From the NCBI RefSeq assembly GCF_013283645.1, contig NZ_JABEKV010000001.1, forward strand, positions 880,699-944,698: a DNA stretch of 64,000 nt, given 5' to 3'. Position numbers and translations under genes: made by a program. A model generated the notes under the pieces. That model ran no database searches and was not told the origin of the DNA. It saw nothing but the letters and a program-made list of their open reading frames with translations. Numbering within the stretch: position 1 is the stretch's first letter; each line of letters starts with the position of its first letter. This DNA is from Sinorhizobium psoraleae (GTDB lineage Bacteria; Pseudomonadota; Alphaproteobacteria; Rhizobiales; Rhizobiaceae). Positions 1 to 8,850 of the stretch are shown here, piece after piece.

Positions 1-1046
1 TCCAAGATGAGGGCGACGAGGAGAGCGAGACGCCAGGCGAAGTCAAGCGGCCGAACCATCCCTTCGCGGATTTCAACGAGAAGGTCGACTACACCGTCTT
101 TACGCGCGAATTCGACGAGACAATCACCGCCGAGGAGCTTTGCGACGAGGCGGAGCTCGACCGCCTCCGTGCGTTCCTCGACAAGCAGCTGGCTCACCTG
201 CAGGGGGCAGTCGGCCGCCTCGCCAACCGGCTGCAGCGTCGGCTGATGGCCCAGCAGAACCGCTCCTGGGAGTTCGACCTCGAGGAAGGGTATCTCGACA
301 CGGCCAGACTGCAACGCATCATCATCGACCCGATGCAACCGCTGTCCTTCAAGCGTGAGAAGGACACGACCTTCCGCGATACCGTGGTGACGCTGCTGAT
401 CGACAATTCCGGCTCGATGCGCGGCCGGCCGATCACGGTTGCGGCGACCTGCGCCGACATTCTCGCCCGCACACTGGAGCGTTGCGGCGTCAAGGTGGAA
501 ATCCTCGGCTTCACCACCAAGGCATGGAAGGGCGGGCAGTCGCGCGAGAAGTGGCTCGCGAGCGGCAAGCCGCAGTCGCCCGGCCGCCTCAACGATCTCC
601 GGCACATCGTATACAAGTCCGCAGACGCGCCCTGGCGTCGCGCACGCCGCAATCTCGGGCTGATGATGCGCGAGGGCCTGCTGAAAGAGAACATCGACGG
701 CGAGGCGCTGATGTGGGCGCATGACCGGCTGCTGGCGCGGCCGGAGCAGCGGCGCATCCTGATGATGATCTCGGACGGCGCCCCGGTCGATGATTCCACC
801 TTGTCGGTGAACCCCGGAAACTATCTCGAGCGCCATTTGCGCGCCGTGATCGAGCAGATCGAGACCCGCTCGCCGGTCGAGCTTCTGGCGATCGGCATCG
901 GCCACGACGTGACGCGCTATTACCGCCGCGCCGTGACCATCGTCGACGCGGACGAACTGGCCGGTGCAATGACGGAGCAGCTTGCAGCGCTCTTCGGGGA
1001 CGAAAGCATGCATCGGCGCCCGGGGCGCACGCGCCGCGCGGGCTAG
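1..1046 (+). CDS. cobT: Cobaltochelatase subunit CobT (3' part, partial)
   Basis: This is the C-terminal part of the large subunit of the ATP-dependent aerobic cobaltochelatase, which works with CobN and CobS to insert cobalt into hydrogenobyrinic acid a,c-diamide during B12 synthesis in the cytoplasm. The reading frame is open from base 3 to the TAG at 1044-1046, giving about 347 residues; the family is usually around 600-630, so the N-terminal part lies outside the window. The visible part starts in an acidic stretch (EGDEESE) typical of the CobT linker. It continues into a von Willebrand A domain whose metal-binding motif DNSGS is at about nt 402-416. An internal ATG at 246 is not the start, because clear CobT sequence continues upstream of it in the same frame. 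Identification is secure. Confidence 0.93.
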   Translation, partial: QDEGDEESETPGEVKRPNHPFADFNEKVDYTVFTREFDETITAEELCDEAELDRLRAFLDKQLAHLQGAVGRLANRLQRRLMAQQNRSWEFDLEEGYLDTARLQRIIIDPMQPLSFKREKDTTFRDTVVTLLIDNSGSMRGRPITVAATCADILARTLERCGVKVEILGFTTKAWKGGQSREKWLASGKPQSPGRLNDLRHIVYKSADAPWRRARRNLGLMMREGLLKENIDGEALMWAHDRLLARPEQRRILMMISDGAPVDDSTLSVNPGNYLERHLRAVIEQIETRSPVELLAIGIGHDVTRYYRRAVTIVDADELAGAMTEQLAALFGDESMHRRPGRTRRAG

Positions 1047-1174
1047 GAGCCGATCGGATTTCTATGGCCCGATACCGACGGCGCCGATGGTTTGGACCGG
1101 TTCAATCCGCCCCTCCTGCGAAGTCGTTCCCTGCCTTACCAGGCCCCATCCTGCCCTCCGAAGGTCCCTCTCAT

Positions 1175-2170
1175 ATGCTCCGTCGAAGCCTTGTTGTCCT
1201 TTCCCTTCTGGCATCGGCCACGATCGCCCGGGCGGGGCCGGCGAGCGAGATCGCGCCCGTTCAGAGCCGGCAGGTAATGCAATTCAAATCCGGTTCCGAT
1301 CAAACGGTGTTTGGCGGGCTCGAATTCATCGGCGGCATCGAAATGACGTCGCCCAACCCGCTGCTCGGTGCAATTTCCGCGATCCGCTTCCGACCTGGCA
1401 GCGATTCCTTCGTCGCCGTGATGGACACCGGCCACTGGATCGAGGGAGCCGTTGTCCGCGACGATGCTGGGAGGCTTCAGGGCCTGACCGAGCTGACCGT
1501 GACATCAATGACCGATGGAAATGGTGGTGCTGAGCTCAAAAAGTGGAGGGTGGACTCCGAGGGCCTGGCTTTGCGTGACGGGGAGGCGATCGTCAGCTTC
1601 GAGCAGTTGGCCCGTATCGAGATCTATCCCGATCCGGGCTTCGCGCGCTCGAAGCCCGTCCGGCAAATGGCCCTGCCGTTCCCCGTCGAGGAATTGCGCG
1701 TCAATGGCGGCCTCGAAACCATAGCGATCGCGCCAAAGGACAGTCCCCTTCGCGGTGCTGCGGTCATAGTCGCGGAACGCAGCGTCGACAAGGCGGATAA
1801 CCTTCTGGCGGGGATTCTGGACGGGCCGATGAAAGGCGCGTTCACGGTCGTTCGCGAGGAACCCTATGCTGTCACCGACGGTGACTTCCTGCCCAATGGC
1901 GACCTGCTTCTCCTGGAGCGTCGGTTCAATCTCGCCTCCGGCCTCGGCATGCGCATTCGCCGGATTGCCGCCGGCGACATTCGTCCGGGCGCCGTGGTCG
2001 ACGGCGAGGTGTTGCTCATGGCCGACATGAGCTATCAGATCGACAATATGGAGGGGCTGGATGTCGTCGTTCGGCCCGACGGCGAGGTTCGCGTGATCGT
2101 CGTTTCCGATGACAATCATTCGATTCTCGAACGCAACCTGATGCTTGAATTCCGGCTGATCTTGGATTGA
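1175..2170 (+). CDS. Secreted esterase-like protein of the phytase family
   Basis: The product is a 331-residue exported protein resembling the esterase-like domain of the phytase family (PF13449 type), a six-bladed propeller fold; the natural substrate is unknown. I place the start at ATG 1175 because the following residues (MLRRSLVVLSLLASATIARA) form a typical signal peptide. A longer in-frame reading from 1064 would add 37 arginine- and proline-rich residues without signal character. The body has repeated motifs such as FLPNGDLLLLERR and NMEGLDVV that recur in this family. It follows cobT with a 128-bp gap and is probably transcribed separately. Family assignment is from pattern recognition; enzymatic activity is inferred only. 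Confidence 0.75.
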   Translation: MLRRSLVVLSLLASATIARAGPASEIAPVQSRQVMQFKSGSDQTVFGGLEFIGGIEMTSPNPLLGAISAIRFRPGSDSFVAVMDTGHWIEGAVVRDDAGRLQGLTELTVTSMTDGNGGAELKKWRVDSEGLALRDGEAIVSFEQLARIEIYPDPGFARSKPVRQMALPFPVEELRVNGGLETIAIAPKDSPLRGAAVIVAERSVDKADNLLAGILDGPMKGAFTVVREEPYAVTDGDFLPNGDLLLLERRFNLASGLGMRIRRIAAGDIRPGAVVDGEVLLMADMSYQIDNMEGLDVVVRPDGEVRVIVVSDDNHSILERNLMLEFRLILD

Positions 2171-2196
2171 CGGGACGAACTCGTCGTCTCGCAAAT

Positions 2197-2223
2197 GAAA
2201 ACGGGGCCGCATCGCGACCCCGT
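2197..2223 (-). terminator. Rho-independent terminator of the queuosine-precursor transporter gene
   Basis: A 6-bp stem (ACGGGG at 2201-2206 with CCCCGT at 2218-2223) read on the minus strand is followed by TTTTC. It sits 20 bp beyond the stop of the minus-strand transporter gene and also separates it from the convergent phytase-like gene. Confidence 0.65.
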
Positions 2224-2242
2224 AAACATCTTTGTACCGGCG

Positions 2243-2881
2243 TTAGGCGGTGGCTCTGGCTGCCGGCATCGGCTTGATGACGCTCATCAGCGCTCCATAG
2301 GGCAAGAGCAGCACGATGCCGCAAAGGATCTTCACCAAAAGATCGCCAAGCGCCCAGGAGATCCAGCGCGGCGCTTCCGCAGCAAGCGCGCCGAGCAGCG
2401 GAGCGGTCTCCAGCGCAAAGCTGTCGTTCGGGCCAAAGAACACGAAGAACGGCGCGAAGGCGAAGGAGAAGAACATCGCTGTGTCCAATGCCGAGCCGAT
2501 GAGGGAGCCGGCGAGCGGTGCATGCCACCAGGTCTGCCGGCGCAGCCGGTTGAACACGGAAATGTCGAGGAGCTGTCCGAACAGGAACGCCGAACCGGAA
2601 GCGATCGCAATGCGCGGCGTCGCGAGATAGATCGAGAAGGTAACGCCGACGACAAAACCGGCAACCACCACGCGGCGCGCGATCCGCGGTCCGAAATGGC
2701 GGTTGGTGAGGTCCGTGACAAGGAACGCGAAGGGATAGCTGAAAGCGCCCCAGGTCCAGAGATCGCCGAGGTTCATGCCGGCAACGGAGCCTGGAAGGGG
2801 ATATTGGACGAGGAAATTCGACGCCACGACCACCGAGGTCATGAGCGCGACATAGATAAAGAATGTGCGGTTGGTCAGCAT
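2243..2881 (-). CDS. yhhQ: Queuosine precursor transporter (YhhQ/VUT family)
   Basis: This 212-residue integral membrane protein belongs to the YhhQ (VUT, formerly DUF165) family, which imports the deazapurine precursors preQ0/preQ1 for queuosine modification of tRNA. About six hydrophobic segments are visible, with the family-like motifs NFLVQYPL near the N-terminus and SGSAFLFGQLLDISVFN in the middle. The start at 2881 is chosen because AGGA lies 7 bases upstream and the length fits the family (about 220). Upstream in-frame codons at 2920 and 2989 lack a ribosome binding site, and 2989 falls inside the rpmB terminator. It lies downstream of rpmB on the same strand but behind a strong terminator, so it likely has its own promoter. 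Confidence 0.85.
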   Translation of the reverse strand: MLTNRTFFIYVALMTSVVVASNFLVQYPLPGSVAGMNLGDLWTWGAFSYPFAFLVTDLTNRHFGPRIARRVVVAGFVVGVTFSIYLATPRIAIASGSAFLFGQLLDISVFNRLRRQTWWHAPLAGSLIGSALDTAMFFSFAFAPFFVFFGPNDSFALETAPLLGALAAEAPRWISWALGDLLVKILCGIVLLLPYGALMSVIKPMPAARATA

Positions 2882-2961
2882 TTTTTTATCCTGGGTGATG
2901 CCACCAGTTGGAGACGACATAGCCGGGACAGGCACGGCGGATGAATATGTGGCGACACGAG

Positions 2962-2995
2962 AAAAAGGCTTGCCGGACAGAGCCCGCAAGCCTTT
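2962..2995 (-). terminator. Rho-independent terminator of rpmB
   Basis: On the minus strand a 10-bp perfect stem (AAAGGCTTGC at 2986-2995 with GCAAGCCTTT at 2964-2973) is followed by a run of five T. It begins 28 bp after the rpmB stop codon. Confidence 0.85.
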
Positions 2996-3022
2996 AAGTC
3001 TTGTCAGAAGCGCTGGCGGCGA

Positions 3023-3313
3023 TCAGGCTGCTTCAGCGGTCTTCTTGACGATCTGGCGGCGCAGCAGGCGAGCGCGCATGCTCAGCTCGTTCTCGTCAGC
3101 CTTCAGCAGGAAAGCGTCGAGACCGCCGCGGTGCTCGACCGAGCGGAGAGCGGCTGCGGAAACGCGCAGACGGAAGCGCTGGCCGAGAGCATCGGAAATC
3201 AGCGTGACGTTGCACAGGTTCGGGAGGAACTTGCGCTTGGTCTTGTTGTTGGCGTGGCTGACATTGTGGCCCGACTGGACGCCCTTGCCGGTCAATTCGC
3301 AACTACGGGACAT
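3023..3313 (-). CDS. rpmB: 50S ribosomal protein L28
   Basis: This encodes a 96-residue ribosomal protein L28, a structural component of the large ribosomal subunit. The N-terminus reads [20 protein letters not shown], the hallmark L28 start. It is followed by the basic [12 protein letters not shown] region. The start at 3313 is chosen by family alignment; the reading frame stays open upstream to 3502 but that extension is not L28-like. A near-consensus housekeeping promoter lies about 100 bp upstream (3409-3437) and a strong terminator follows, so the gene is probably a single transcription unit. Confidence 0.97.
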   Translation of the reverse strand: MSRSCELTGKGVQSGHNVSHANNKTKRKFLPNLCNVTLISDALGQRFRLRVSAAALRSVEHRGGLDAFLLKADENELSMRARLLRRQIVKKTAEAA

Positions 3314-3408
3314 GGTACACCTATTCTCTTTATCGCCGCCGGACAATGCGGTAGCGGGCCCAGAGCCCAGGCCGCGTTCCTGTTGGCCATTATTGGAAAG
3401 TCGCGGTT

Positions 3409-3437
3409 CTATAGTCAGAGAAGGCCTGCCAGTCAAG
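3409..3437 (-). promoter_or_regulatory. Housekeeping sigma-70 type promoter of rpmB
   Basis: Read on the minus strand, CTTGAC (3432-3437) is separated by exactly 17 bp from CTATAG (3409-3414). This is nearly the Sinorhizobium vegetative consensus CTTGAC-N17-CTATAT. Transcription would start near 3402, leaving a leader of about 90 nt before rpmB. Confidence 0.75.
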
Positions 3438-3631
3438 CCAAACACTGCGCATTCTCGAAAAACCGCAGATTTTCCAGCCGGTCTCGCAAGGCGATTGCTC
3501 ATCGGGATACACTAATCGGCGCCCATACCCATTCCAAGCCGTTCTTCACTGCGCTATTTCTTTCACAAGACCGTGGAATGAAGAGGCGACGCTTGTTCTC
3601 CATTGGCGCGGTTGTATTTTAAGGATTTGGC

Positions 3632-3654
3632 GCAAAAAAAGCCGCAAACGGCTT
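3632..3654 (-). terminator. Orphan minus-strand rho-independent terminator
   Basis: On the minus strand AAGCCG-TTTG-CGGCTT (3639-3654) is followed by seven consecutive T (3634-3640 on the plus strand are A). The hairpin lies upstream of the rpmB promoter and close to the start of the divergent DUF3108 gene, so no annotated minus-strand gene ends here. It may close a short antisense or small RNA. Confidence 0.6.
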
Positions 3655-3701
3655 GCATCCCAGAGAATTGCAACGACGGCAGAACGACAGGGCTTTCGGG
3701 C

Positions 3702-4478
3702 ATGAACAGGCGCAATGGCTTCCGGGCGTCAGCATTGCTGACCGCGATGATGTTTTCCACAGCGTCCTCGGCTGCGGATATCGCGCATCAAACGGATTAC
3801 AGCATCTCGCTTGCCGGCCTGCCGCTCGCGCGGGCCACGTTCCACACCGAGCTTGAAAAGAATCGCTACACGATTTCCGGCACACTGAATTCGGCCGGCC
3901 TGGTCGACATCATCAGCCGCACGTCCGGCCAGACACGCGTTTCCGGGGTGATCGGGAACGATCATCTGCGCGCCTCGCAATATTCCATGTCCTATCGCAG
4001 CGGCAGGAAGTCGCGTGCGATCAGCGTCACCTTCCGCAACGGCAATGTCGTGCGTGCGAGCATGACCCCGAAACGCAACCCACTTCCGAAGAACTGGGTG
4101 CCGGTAACGAGCCGCGACATGCGCAACGTGCTGGATCCGCTCTCCGGGCTGATCATTCCGGGGAAGAGCCGGGTCTGTCCCAATACGCTGCCGATCTTCG
4201 ATGGCGAATCGCGGCTCGACATCAAGCTGTCGCCCAGGGGAACCCGAGCCTTCAAGACCCGGGGATTTAACGGCGAAGTCATTGTCTGTGGTGTCCGCTT
4301 CGTGCCGAAGGCGGGATACAGGAAGGGTCGTGAGGACGTCGAATATCTGCGCCGGCTGGAGACGATGGAGATCTGGTTCGCAAAAGCCGAGACCGTCAAT
4401 GTCTATGCCCCGGTCTATGTCCGCATCCCGACCAAGCTTGGTCCCGTGACCGTTTCCGCGACGCGATTCGGCGGGTGA
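3702..4478 (+). CDS. DUF3108 domain-containing exported protein
   Basis: The product is a 258-residue protein with an N-terminal signal peptide (LLTAMMFSTASSAADIAH) and a body matching the DUF3108 pattern. Visible family-like features are an N-terminal beta-strand stretch (YSISLAGLPLARATFHTEL), the RDMRNVLDPLSGLI segment in the middle and a C-terminal IWFAKAETVNVYAPVYVRIP stretch. Its function is unknown; it probably resides in the periplasm. ATG 3702 is preferred over the earlier in-frame TTG at 3603 because it places the signal peptide at the N-terminus. It is divergent from rpmB across a 388-bp gap that holds the rpmB promoter and an orphan terminator. Confidence 0.78.
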   Translation: MNRRNGFRASALLTAMMFSTASSAADIAHQTDYSISLAGLPLARATFHTELEKNRYTISGTLNSAGLVDIISRTSGQTRVSGVIGNDHLRASQYSMSYRSGRKSRAISVTFRNGNVVRASMTPKRNPLPKNWVPVTSRDMRNVLDPLSGLIIPGKSRVCPNTLPIFDGESRLDIKLSPRGTRAFKTRGFNGEVIVCGVRFVPKAGYRKGREDVEYLRRLETMEIWFAKAETVNVYAPVYVRIPTKLGPVTVSATRFGG

Positions 4479-4521
4479 TCGATCCCGATCTTCTCTTTCG
4501 CTCGTCGCGAACGGGCGCTAA

Positions 4522-4628
4522 CTACAGCGCCGCGCGTCTTATCAGACGCGCAAAGGACGCTGTAGCACCTTGAATTGCTGTATGTTTTTATCCTTAAATC
4601 GGCTACGATTTAAGGAAACATGCAGTAG
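4522..4628 (+). repeat. RIME-type mosaic repeat, copy 1
   Basis: The element consists of palindrome 1 (CTACAGCG ... CGCTGTAG, with inner arms GCGCGTCT/AGACGCGC) and palindrome 2 (TTAAATCG ... CGATTTAA inside the arms of the CATGCAG end). Here palindrome 2 has one arm mutated, with TATGTTTTTA in place of CATGTTT. It lies between the DUF3108 gene and the DMT exporter gene. Confidence 0.85.
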
Positions 4629-4674
4629 CAGGGCATGAATGATTTGACGCGGCTTTCACGAAGGTGAGCCGGGC

Positions 4675-5577
4675 GTGGGGACAGGAATGAAGTTCAAGGC
4701 AACGCTGATCGGTTTTTCCGCGATCCTGATGTGGTCGCTGCTGGCGCTCTTTACCGCGGCTTCGGGCAAGATGCCGCCGTTCCAGCTTTCGGCGATCTGC
4801 TTCCTGATCGGCAGCCTGCCGGGCATTGTCGTACTGGCTGTGAAGCCGGAGCGATTCGCGCTTTTGAAACAGCCCGCCAAGGTCTGGATCACCGGTATTG
4901 CGGGTCTTTTCGGCTACCACTTTCTCTATTTCACTGCGCTTCGCAACGCCCCGGCGGTCGAGGCGGGCCTCATCGCCTATCTCTGGCCGCTGCTCATCGT
5001 GGTCGGCTCGGCGCTGCTGCCGGGAGAGAGGCTTCGCTGGTACCATATCGCCGGCGCGCTCGCAGGACTTGGCGGCACCATCCTGATCGTCGCCCGCAAT
5101 GGCGTCGCCTTCGACGAGGCGTATACACTCGGCTACGGCGCGGCATTTCTCTGCGCCTTCACCTGGTCGGGTTATTCCTTGCTGACGCGCCGCTTCGATG
5201 CGGTTTCGACCGATGTCGTGACCGGATTCTGCCTGGCGACCTCCATCCTTTCATTCCTCTGCCACCTTGGTCTCGAGACGACGATCTGGCCGCAGACGGC
5301 TTTCGAGTGGCTTGCCGTCGCCGGGCTTGGCCTTCTGCCGGTCGGCGCGGCGTTCTATGCCTGGGACTTCGGCGTGAAGAACGGGGATATCCAGCTTCTC
5401 GGCGTTGCGAGCTATGCGGCGCCCGTTCTCTCAACGCTGGTCCTGATCCTCTTCGGCTTTGCGGAACCCTCGTGGAGAATAGCTGCAGCCTGCCTGCTTG
5501 TGACCGGCGGCGCGGTGCTGGCAGCGAGGGACATGGTCTTTCGCAAGAGCAGGACTGCCCCGCAGCCCGCGGAGTAG
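4675..5577 (+). CDS. DMT family (EamA) exporter
   Basis: This 300-residue, roughly ten-helix membrane protein of the drug/metabolite transporter superfamily has two EamA repeats. It resembles the YddG-like branch of aromatic amino acid or metabolite exporters. Landmarks are the first-helix MWSLLALFTAASGKMPPFQ region and the central YHFLYFTALRNAPAVEAGLIAYLW segment cut here as GYHFLYFTALRNAPAVEA. GTG at 4675 is chosen because AAGGTGA lies 7 bases before it; ATG 4687 in the same frame has a purine-rich stretch too close to it. A RIME copy ends 46 bp upstream. It converges with the DUF985 gene, only 3 bp away. Substrate is unknown. Confidence 0.8.
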   Translation: MGTGMKFKATLIGFSAILMWSLLALFTAASGKMPPFQLSAICFLIGSLPGIVVLAVKPERFALLKQPAKVWITGIAGLFGYHFLYFTALRNAPAVEAGLIAYLWPLLIVVGSALLPGERLRWYHIAGALAGLGGTILIVARNGVAFDEAYTLGYGAAFLCAFTWSGYSLLTRRFDAVSTDVVTGFCLATSILSFLCHLGLETTIWPQTAFEWLAVAGLGLLPVGAAFYAWDFGVKNGDIQLLGVASYAAPVLSTLVLILFGFAEPSWRIAAACLLVTGGAVLAARDMVFRKSRTAPQPAE

Positions 5578-5580
5578 GCG

Positions 5581-6024
5581 TCAGTTCTTTGGCGGCCGCC
5601 AGTCGGGGGCCGCCATCTCGAATGCGGAAAAATCGAATCCCGGCGCGACGGTGCAGCCGACGAGCGTCCAGTCTCCGAGCGAGGCGGCCGACTGCCACCA
5701 GTTGGCGGGGACGACGTGCTGCGGTCTTTGTCCATCAAGCAAATCCGGTCCAAGGCGAAAGCGCGAAGCCGGTTTGCCCGGCTCGGCGATGCTGAGTTCG
5801 AGAGGGGCGCCCGCGTAATAGTGCCAGATTTCGGCCGCGTCACGGACGCGGTGCCAGTGCGACAGCTCGCCCCTTTCGAGAAGATAGTAGATCGCCGTCG
5901 AATGGCTGCGTGGCGCGCCGACGTCGTCGCGGAAGGTCTCCACATACCAACCGCCCTCCGGATGTCTCGCCAATCCAAGCGCGTCGACAATCGCGGCTGG
6001 CGTGAGATCCCGTGAGACGTCCAT
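5581..6024 (-). CDS. Cupin protein of the DUF985 family
   Basis: This is a 147-residue small cupin-fold protein of the DUF985 (Cupin_5) type. Visible family features are HPEGGWYVETFR near the N-terminus, STAIYYLL, the metal-site-like HWHRV and EIWHYYAG, and the C-terminal GWTLVGCTVAPGF-like segment (here DWTLVGCTVAPGF). Its biochemical role is not established. Its ATG overlaps the TAA of gloB by one base (TAATG on the minus strand), so translation is probably coupled and the two form one operon. Confidence 0.82.
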   Translation of the reverse strand: MDVSRDLTPAAIVDALGLARHPEGGWYVETFRDDVGAPRSHSTAIYYLLERGELSHWHRVRDAAEIWHYYAGAPLELSIAEPGKPASRFRLGPDLLDGQRPQHVVPANWWQSAASLGDWTLVGCTVAPGFDFSAFEMAAPDWRPPKN

Positions 6025-6794
6025 TAGAAATTATCCTTGCGCTTGCGGATCTCTGCAAACACTTCCGCGTCGCTGGCGCCCTCCATCCCGAGATGCTTGC
6101 GAATCTTCTGATCGCCCGTGCGAAGGAACGGATTGGTCCGCTTTTCGAGGCCGATCGTCGTCGGCGCGGTGAACCCGCCATCCGAGCGCGTCTCTTCGAT
6201 TTCAGCGGCGCGCGCCTTGAGGGCCGCGTTTTCGGGATCGATCGTCACGGCGAAATGCGCGTTGGTAAGCGTGTACTCGTGGCCGAAGTAGACCGACGTG
6301 TCGTCGGGGAGCGCCGTCAGCCGGTTCAGCGATTGCCACATTGTCTCGGCAGTTCCCTCGAACAGTCGCCCGCAGCCGAGTGCAAACAGCGTGTCCGCGG
6401 CAAACAGCATCCTGTCCTGTGGGAAATGGAAGCAGATGTGGCCCGCGGTATGTCCCGGCGTTTCGATGACCTCGACCGGATGGCCGGCAAAATCAAAACG
6501 GTCCCCTTGGCCGACGCTCCTGTCGATGCCGGGGATCTTCGATGCCTCGCCTTTCGGCCCTATGATCGTAACCCCGAAGCGTTCCTTGAGACTGACATTC
6601 GCCGCCACGTGATCGCCATGGTAGTGGGTCGTCAGGATGTGTGTGAGGCGCCAGCCCCGCCGCTCCAGCGTGTCGAGGATCGGTTGCTCCTCCGGTGCAT
6701 CGATCGATGCCGTTGCGCCGCTCTCCGGATCATGGAGAAGCACACCAAAATTATCGGTACGGCAGAGGAAGAGGTCGAGTTCGAGCGCGGCCAT
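6024..6794 (-). CDS. gloB: Hydroxyacylglutathione hydrolase (glyoxalase II)
   Basis: This 256-residue metallo-beta-lactamase-fold enzyme hydrolyses S-D-lactoylglutathione to D-lactate and glutathione, completing cytosolic methylglyoxal detoxification. The metal-binding motif THYHGDH is at residues 56-62, followed by GHTAGH near 114-119, an FAADTLF segment and GHEYT near 171, all expected for GloB. The start is the ATG at 6794, preceded by GGAGG-like purines. A much longer open frame upstream antisense to the methyltransferase gene is not coding. It forms a translationally coupled pair with the DUF985 gene and is divergent from the methyltransferase gene. Confidence 0.93.
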   Translation of the reverse strand: MAALELDLFLCRTDNFGVLLHDPESGATASIDAPEEQPILDTLERRGWRLTHILTTHYHGDHVAANVSLKERFGVTIIGPKGEASKIPGIDRSVGQGDRFDFAGHPVEVIETPGHTAGHICFHFPQDRMLFAADTLFALGCGRLFEGTAETMWQSLNRLTALPDDTSVYFGHEYTLTNAHFAVTIDPENAALKARAAEIEETRSDGGFTAPTTIGLEKRTNPFLRTGDQKIRKHLGMEGASDAEVFAEIRKRKDNF

Positions 6795-6902
6795 GATGAG
6801 GTCCTCCGATCGGGTGTGATGAGGGCTGCGGGCGAAACCGCTTCTGCCGAATGTAGCGAGGCTCGCCTTGAAGTCTACCGCCCCAAAGCTAACATGTTGG
6901 CC

Positions 6903-7664
6903 ATGCACACGGATATCGTCGATCTTCGCCAATTTTATCATTCCGAGCTTGGCCGGATGGCGGAGCATTCCGTCAGCATGGCGCTCTCCTCGGTCTGGGC
7001 GCGCTTGCCCGAGGAGCGGCTGGTCGGGCTCGGCTATGCCGTTCCCTATCTCGAGCGCTTCCGGGCGGACACCGAGCGGACCTTCGCCTTCATGCCGGCC
7101 GGGCAGGGTGCGGTGAACTGGCCGGTCGCCGAGTTGTCGTCGACGGCGCTGGTCTTCGACGAGGAACTGCCGCTGCCCGACGCGTCGATCGACCGCGTGC
7201 TGATGGTGCATTCGCTGGAATTCGCCGAAAGCCCGCGCGAAACGATGAAGGAAATCTGGCGGGTCCTTGCGCCCGGCGGCCGGCTGGTCATCGTCGTGCC
7301 GAATCGCCGCGGCGTCTGGGCGCGGATGGAGCACACCCCGTTCGGCTCGGGACGACCCTATTCGCGCGGTCAGTTGACGGCGCTGCTCCGCGAGACGAAT
7401 TTCACGCCGGGCGCCACCTCCGAGGCGCTGTTCTTTCCACCGTCGAAGCGCAAGATCGTCCTTCGCCTGCGGCACAGCCTGGAGCGGTTCGGCCGTTCGC
7501 TTTGGCCGGTGTTTTCCGGGGTAATCATCGTTGAGGCGCAAAAGCGGCTCTATCAGGGCCTGCCGGTCGCTGTCCGCGCTTCGCGCCGCGTCTTCGTTCC
7601 GGTGCTGGCACCGCATGGCGTTCCAAGCACGCGCAAGCGGTTACCAGAGGTCAAAGCCCCATAA
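6903..7664 (+). CDS. Class I SAM-dependent methyltransferase
   Basis: The product is a 253-residue methyltransferase-like protein of the Methyltransf_11 type. Strand-4 motif [19 protein letters not shown] and the [17 protein letters not shown] motif are clear. The glycine-rich SAM loop is less canonical here ([13 protein letters not shown]). ATG 6903 gives the N-terminus [12 protein letters not shown] that I recall from rhizobial homologues; ATG 6894 three codons upstream is an alternative. The gene is divergent from gloB and followed 79 bp later by hisC. The substrate is unknown. Confidence 0.75.
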   Translation: MHTDIVDLRQFYHSELGRMAEHSVSMALSSVWARLPEERLVGLGYAVPYLERFRADTERTFAFMPAGQGAVNWPVAELSSTALVFDEELPLPDASIDRVLMVHSLEFAESPRETMKEIWRVLAPGGRLVIVVPNRRGVWARMEHTPFGSGRPYSRGQLTALLRETNFTPGATSEALFFPPSKRKIVLRLRHSLERFGRSLWPVFSGVIIVEAQKRLYQGLPVAVRASRRVFVPVLAPHGVPSTRKRLPEVKAP

Positions 7665-7743
7665 GGCAGGGCTGTCGCACTCGACAAATTTCCTCTGCCC
7701 GGCTATTGGCTTTGCCACATTTCCTCCCGTGAAAGCCGATCCG

Positions 7744-8850
7744 ATGAACCTTGTTTCAAAGAGCCCGCAGCCGCGTCCCGGCATTCTGGACATCGCCGCC
7801 TATGTGCCGGGCAAGGAGCATGCGCCGGGTGTTGCCAAGGTTCACAAGCTCTCGTCGAACGAGACGCCGCTCGGTCCAAGTCCGAGCGCGCTCGAGGCGT
7901 TCCGGAACGCAGCCTTCAATCTCGAGCGCTATCCGGACGGTCAGGCGCAAGCGTTGAAGGACGCGATCGCTGCGGTTCACGGTTTGAATCCGGCCAATAT
8001 CGTTTGCGGCAATGGCTCCGACGAGCTGCTCGGACTTCTCTGCCACACCTATCTCGGTCCGGGCGACGAGGGGATCATCACCGAGCACGGATTCCTCGTC
8101 TACAAGATCCAGATCCTGGCCGCCGGAGCCACAGCAATCACGGTCAAGGAAAAGGATGCGCGTGTCGATGTCGATGCGATCCTCGCGGCCGTGACGGAAC
8201 GGACGAAGATCGTCTTCATCGCCAATCCGGCCAACCCGACAGGCACCTATATCCCGGTTGACGAGGTCCGCCGGCTGCACGCGAGCCTTCCCTCCGGAGT
8301 GTTGCTGGTGCTTGACGCTGCCTATGCGGAATACGTCCGGCGCAACGACTACGAAGCGGGCCTGGAACTGGTGTCGAGCAATCGCAACGTCGTGATGACG
8401 AGGACGTTCTCGAAGATCTATGGGCTCGCCGGGCTTCGCATCGGCTGGATGTTTGCCCCGCGCGAGATCGTGGATGCCGTCGATCGTGTACGCGGTCCGT
8501 TCAATCTCAATGCACCCGCGATCGCGGCAGGCGCGGCGGCGATCCGCGACCAGGCCTTCGTTGCCGTGGCGGTCGATCACAATCTTACCTGGCTCGCGAA
8601 AGTCACCGCGGCATTGCAGGCGATCGGTCTGCGTGTGACGCCTTCTGTAACCAATTTCGTGCTGATCCACTTTCCGGAGATGGGCGGGAAATCGGCGGAG
8701 GAGGCGGATGTGTTCCTGACAGCCCGCGGCTTTATCCTGCGCGCCGTGCGCGCTTACGGTTTTCCCAATGCGCTCCGCATGACCATCGGTTCCGAGGAAG
8801 CGAACGAAGGCGTCATCGCCGCATTGACTGAATTCATGGGACAAAAATAA
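7744..8850 (+). CDS. hisC: Histidinol-phosphate aminotransferase (HisC2 type)
   Basis: This is a 368-residue fold-type I PLP aminotransferase that transfers an amino group from glutamate to imidazole-acetol phosphate in histidine synthesis. The paralogue next to a prephenate dehydrogenase gene may also serve aromatic amino acids. Visible residues are [11 protein letters not shown] at 37-47, NPANPTGT at 161-168, the PLP aspartate in DAAYAEY (Asp191) and the Schiff-base lysine in [15 protein letters not shown] (Lys224). Start ATG 7744 follows family length. Its stop overlaps the start of tyrC by one base (TAATG), so the two are translationally coupled. Confidence 0.92.
   Translation: MNLVSKSPQPRPGILDIAAYVPGKEHAPGVAKVHKLSSNETPLGPSPSALEAFRNAAFNLERYPDGQAQALKDAIAAVHGLNPANIVCGNGSDELLGLLCHTYLGPGDEGIITEHGFLVYKIQILAAGATAITVKEKDARVDVDAILAAVTERTKIVFIANPANPTGTYIPVDEVRRLHASLPSGVLLVLDAAYAEYVRRNDYEAGLELVSSNRNVVMTRTFSKIYGLAGLRIGWMFAPREIVDAVDRVRGPFNLNAPAIAAGAAAIRDQAFVAVAVDHNLTWLAKVTAALQAIGLRVTPSVTNFVLIHFPEMGGKSAEEADVFLTARGFILRAVRAYGFPNALRMTIGSEEANEGVIAALTEFMGQK

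Noticed and set aside
6012-6902. A long N-terminal extension of the methyltransferase frame
   Set aside because: It runs antisense through gloB; the methyltransferase homology starts only at about 6903.
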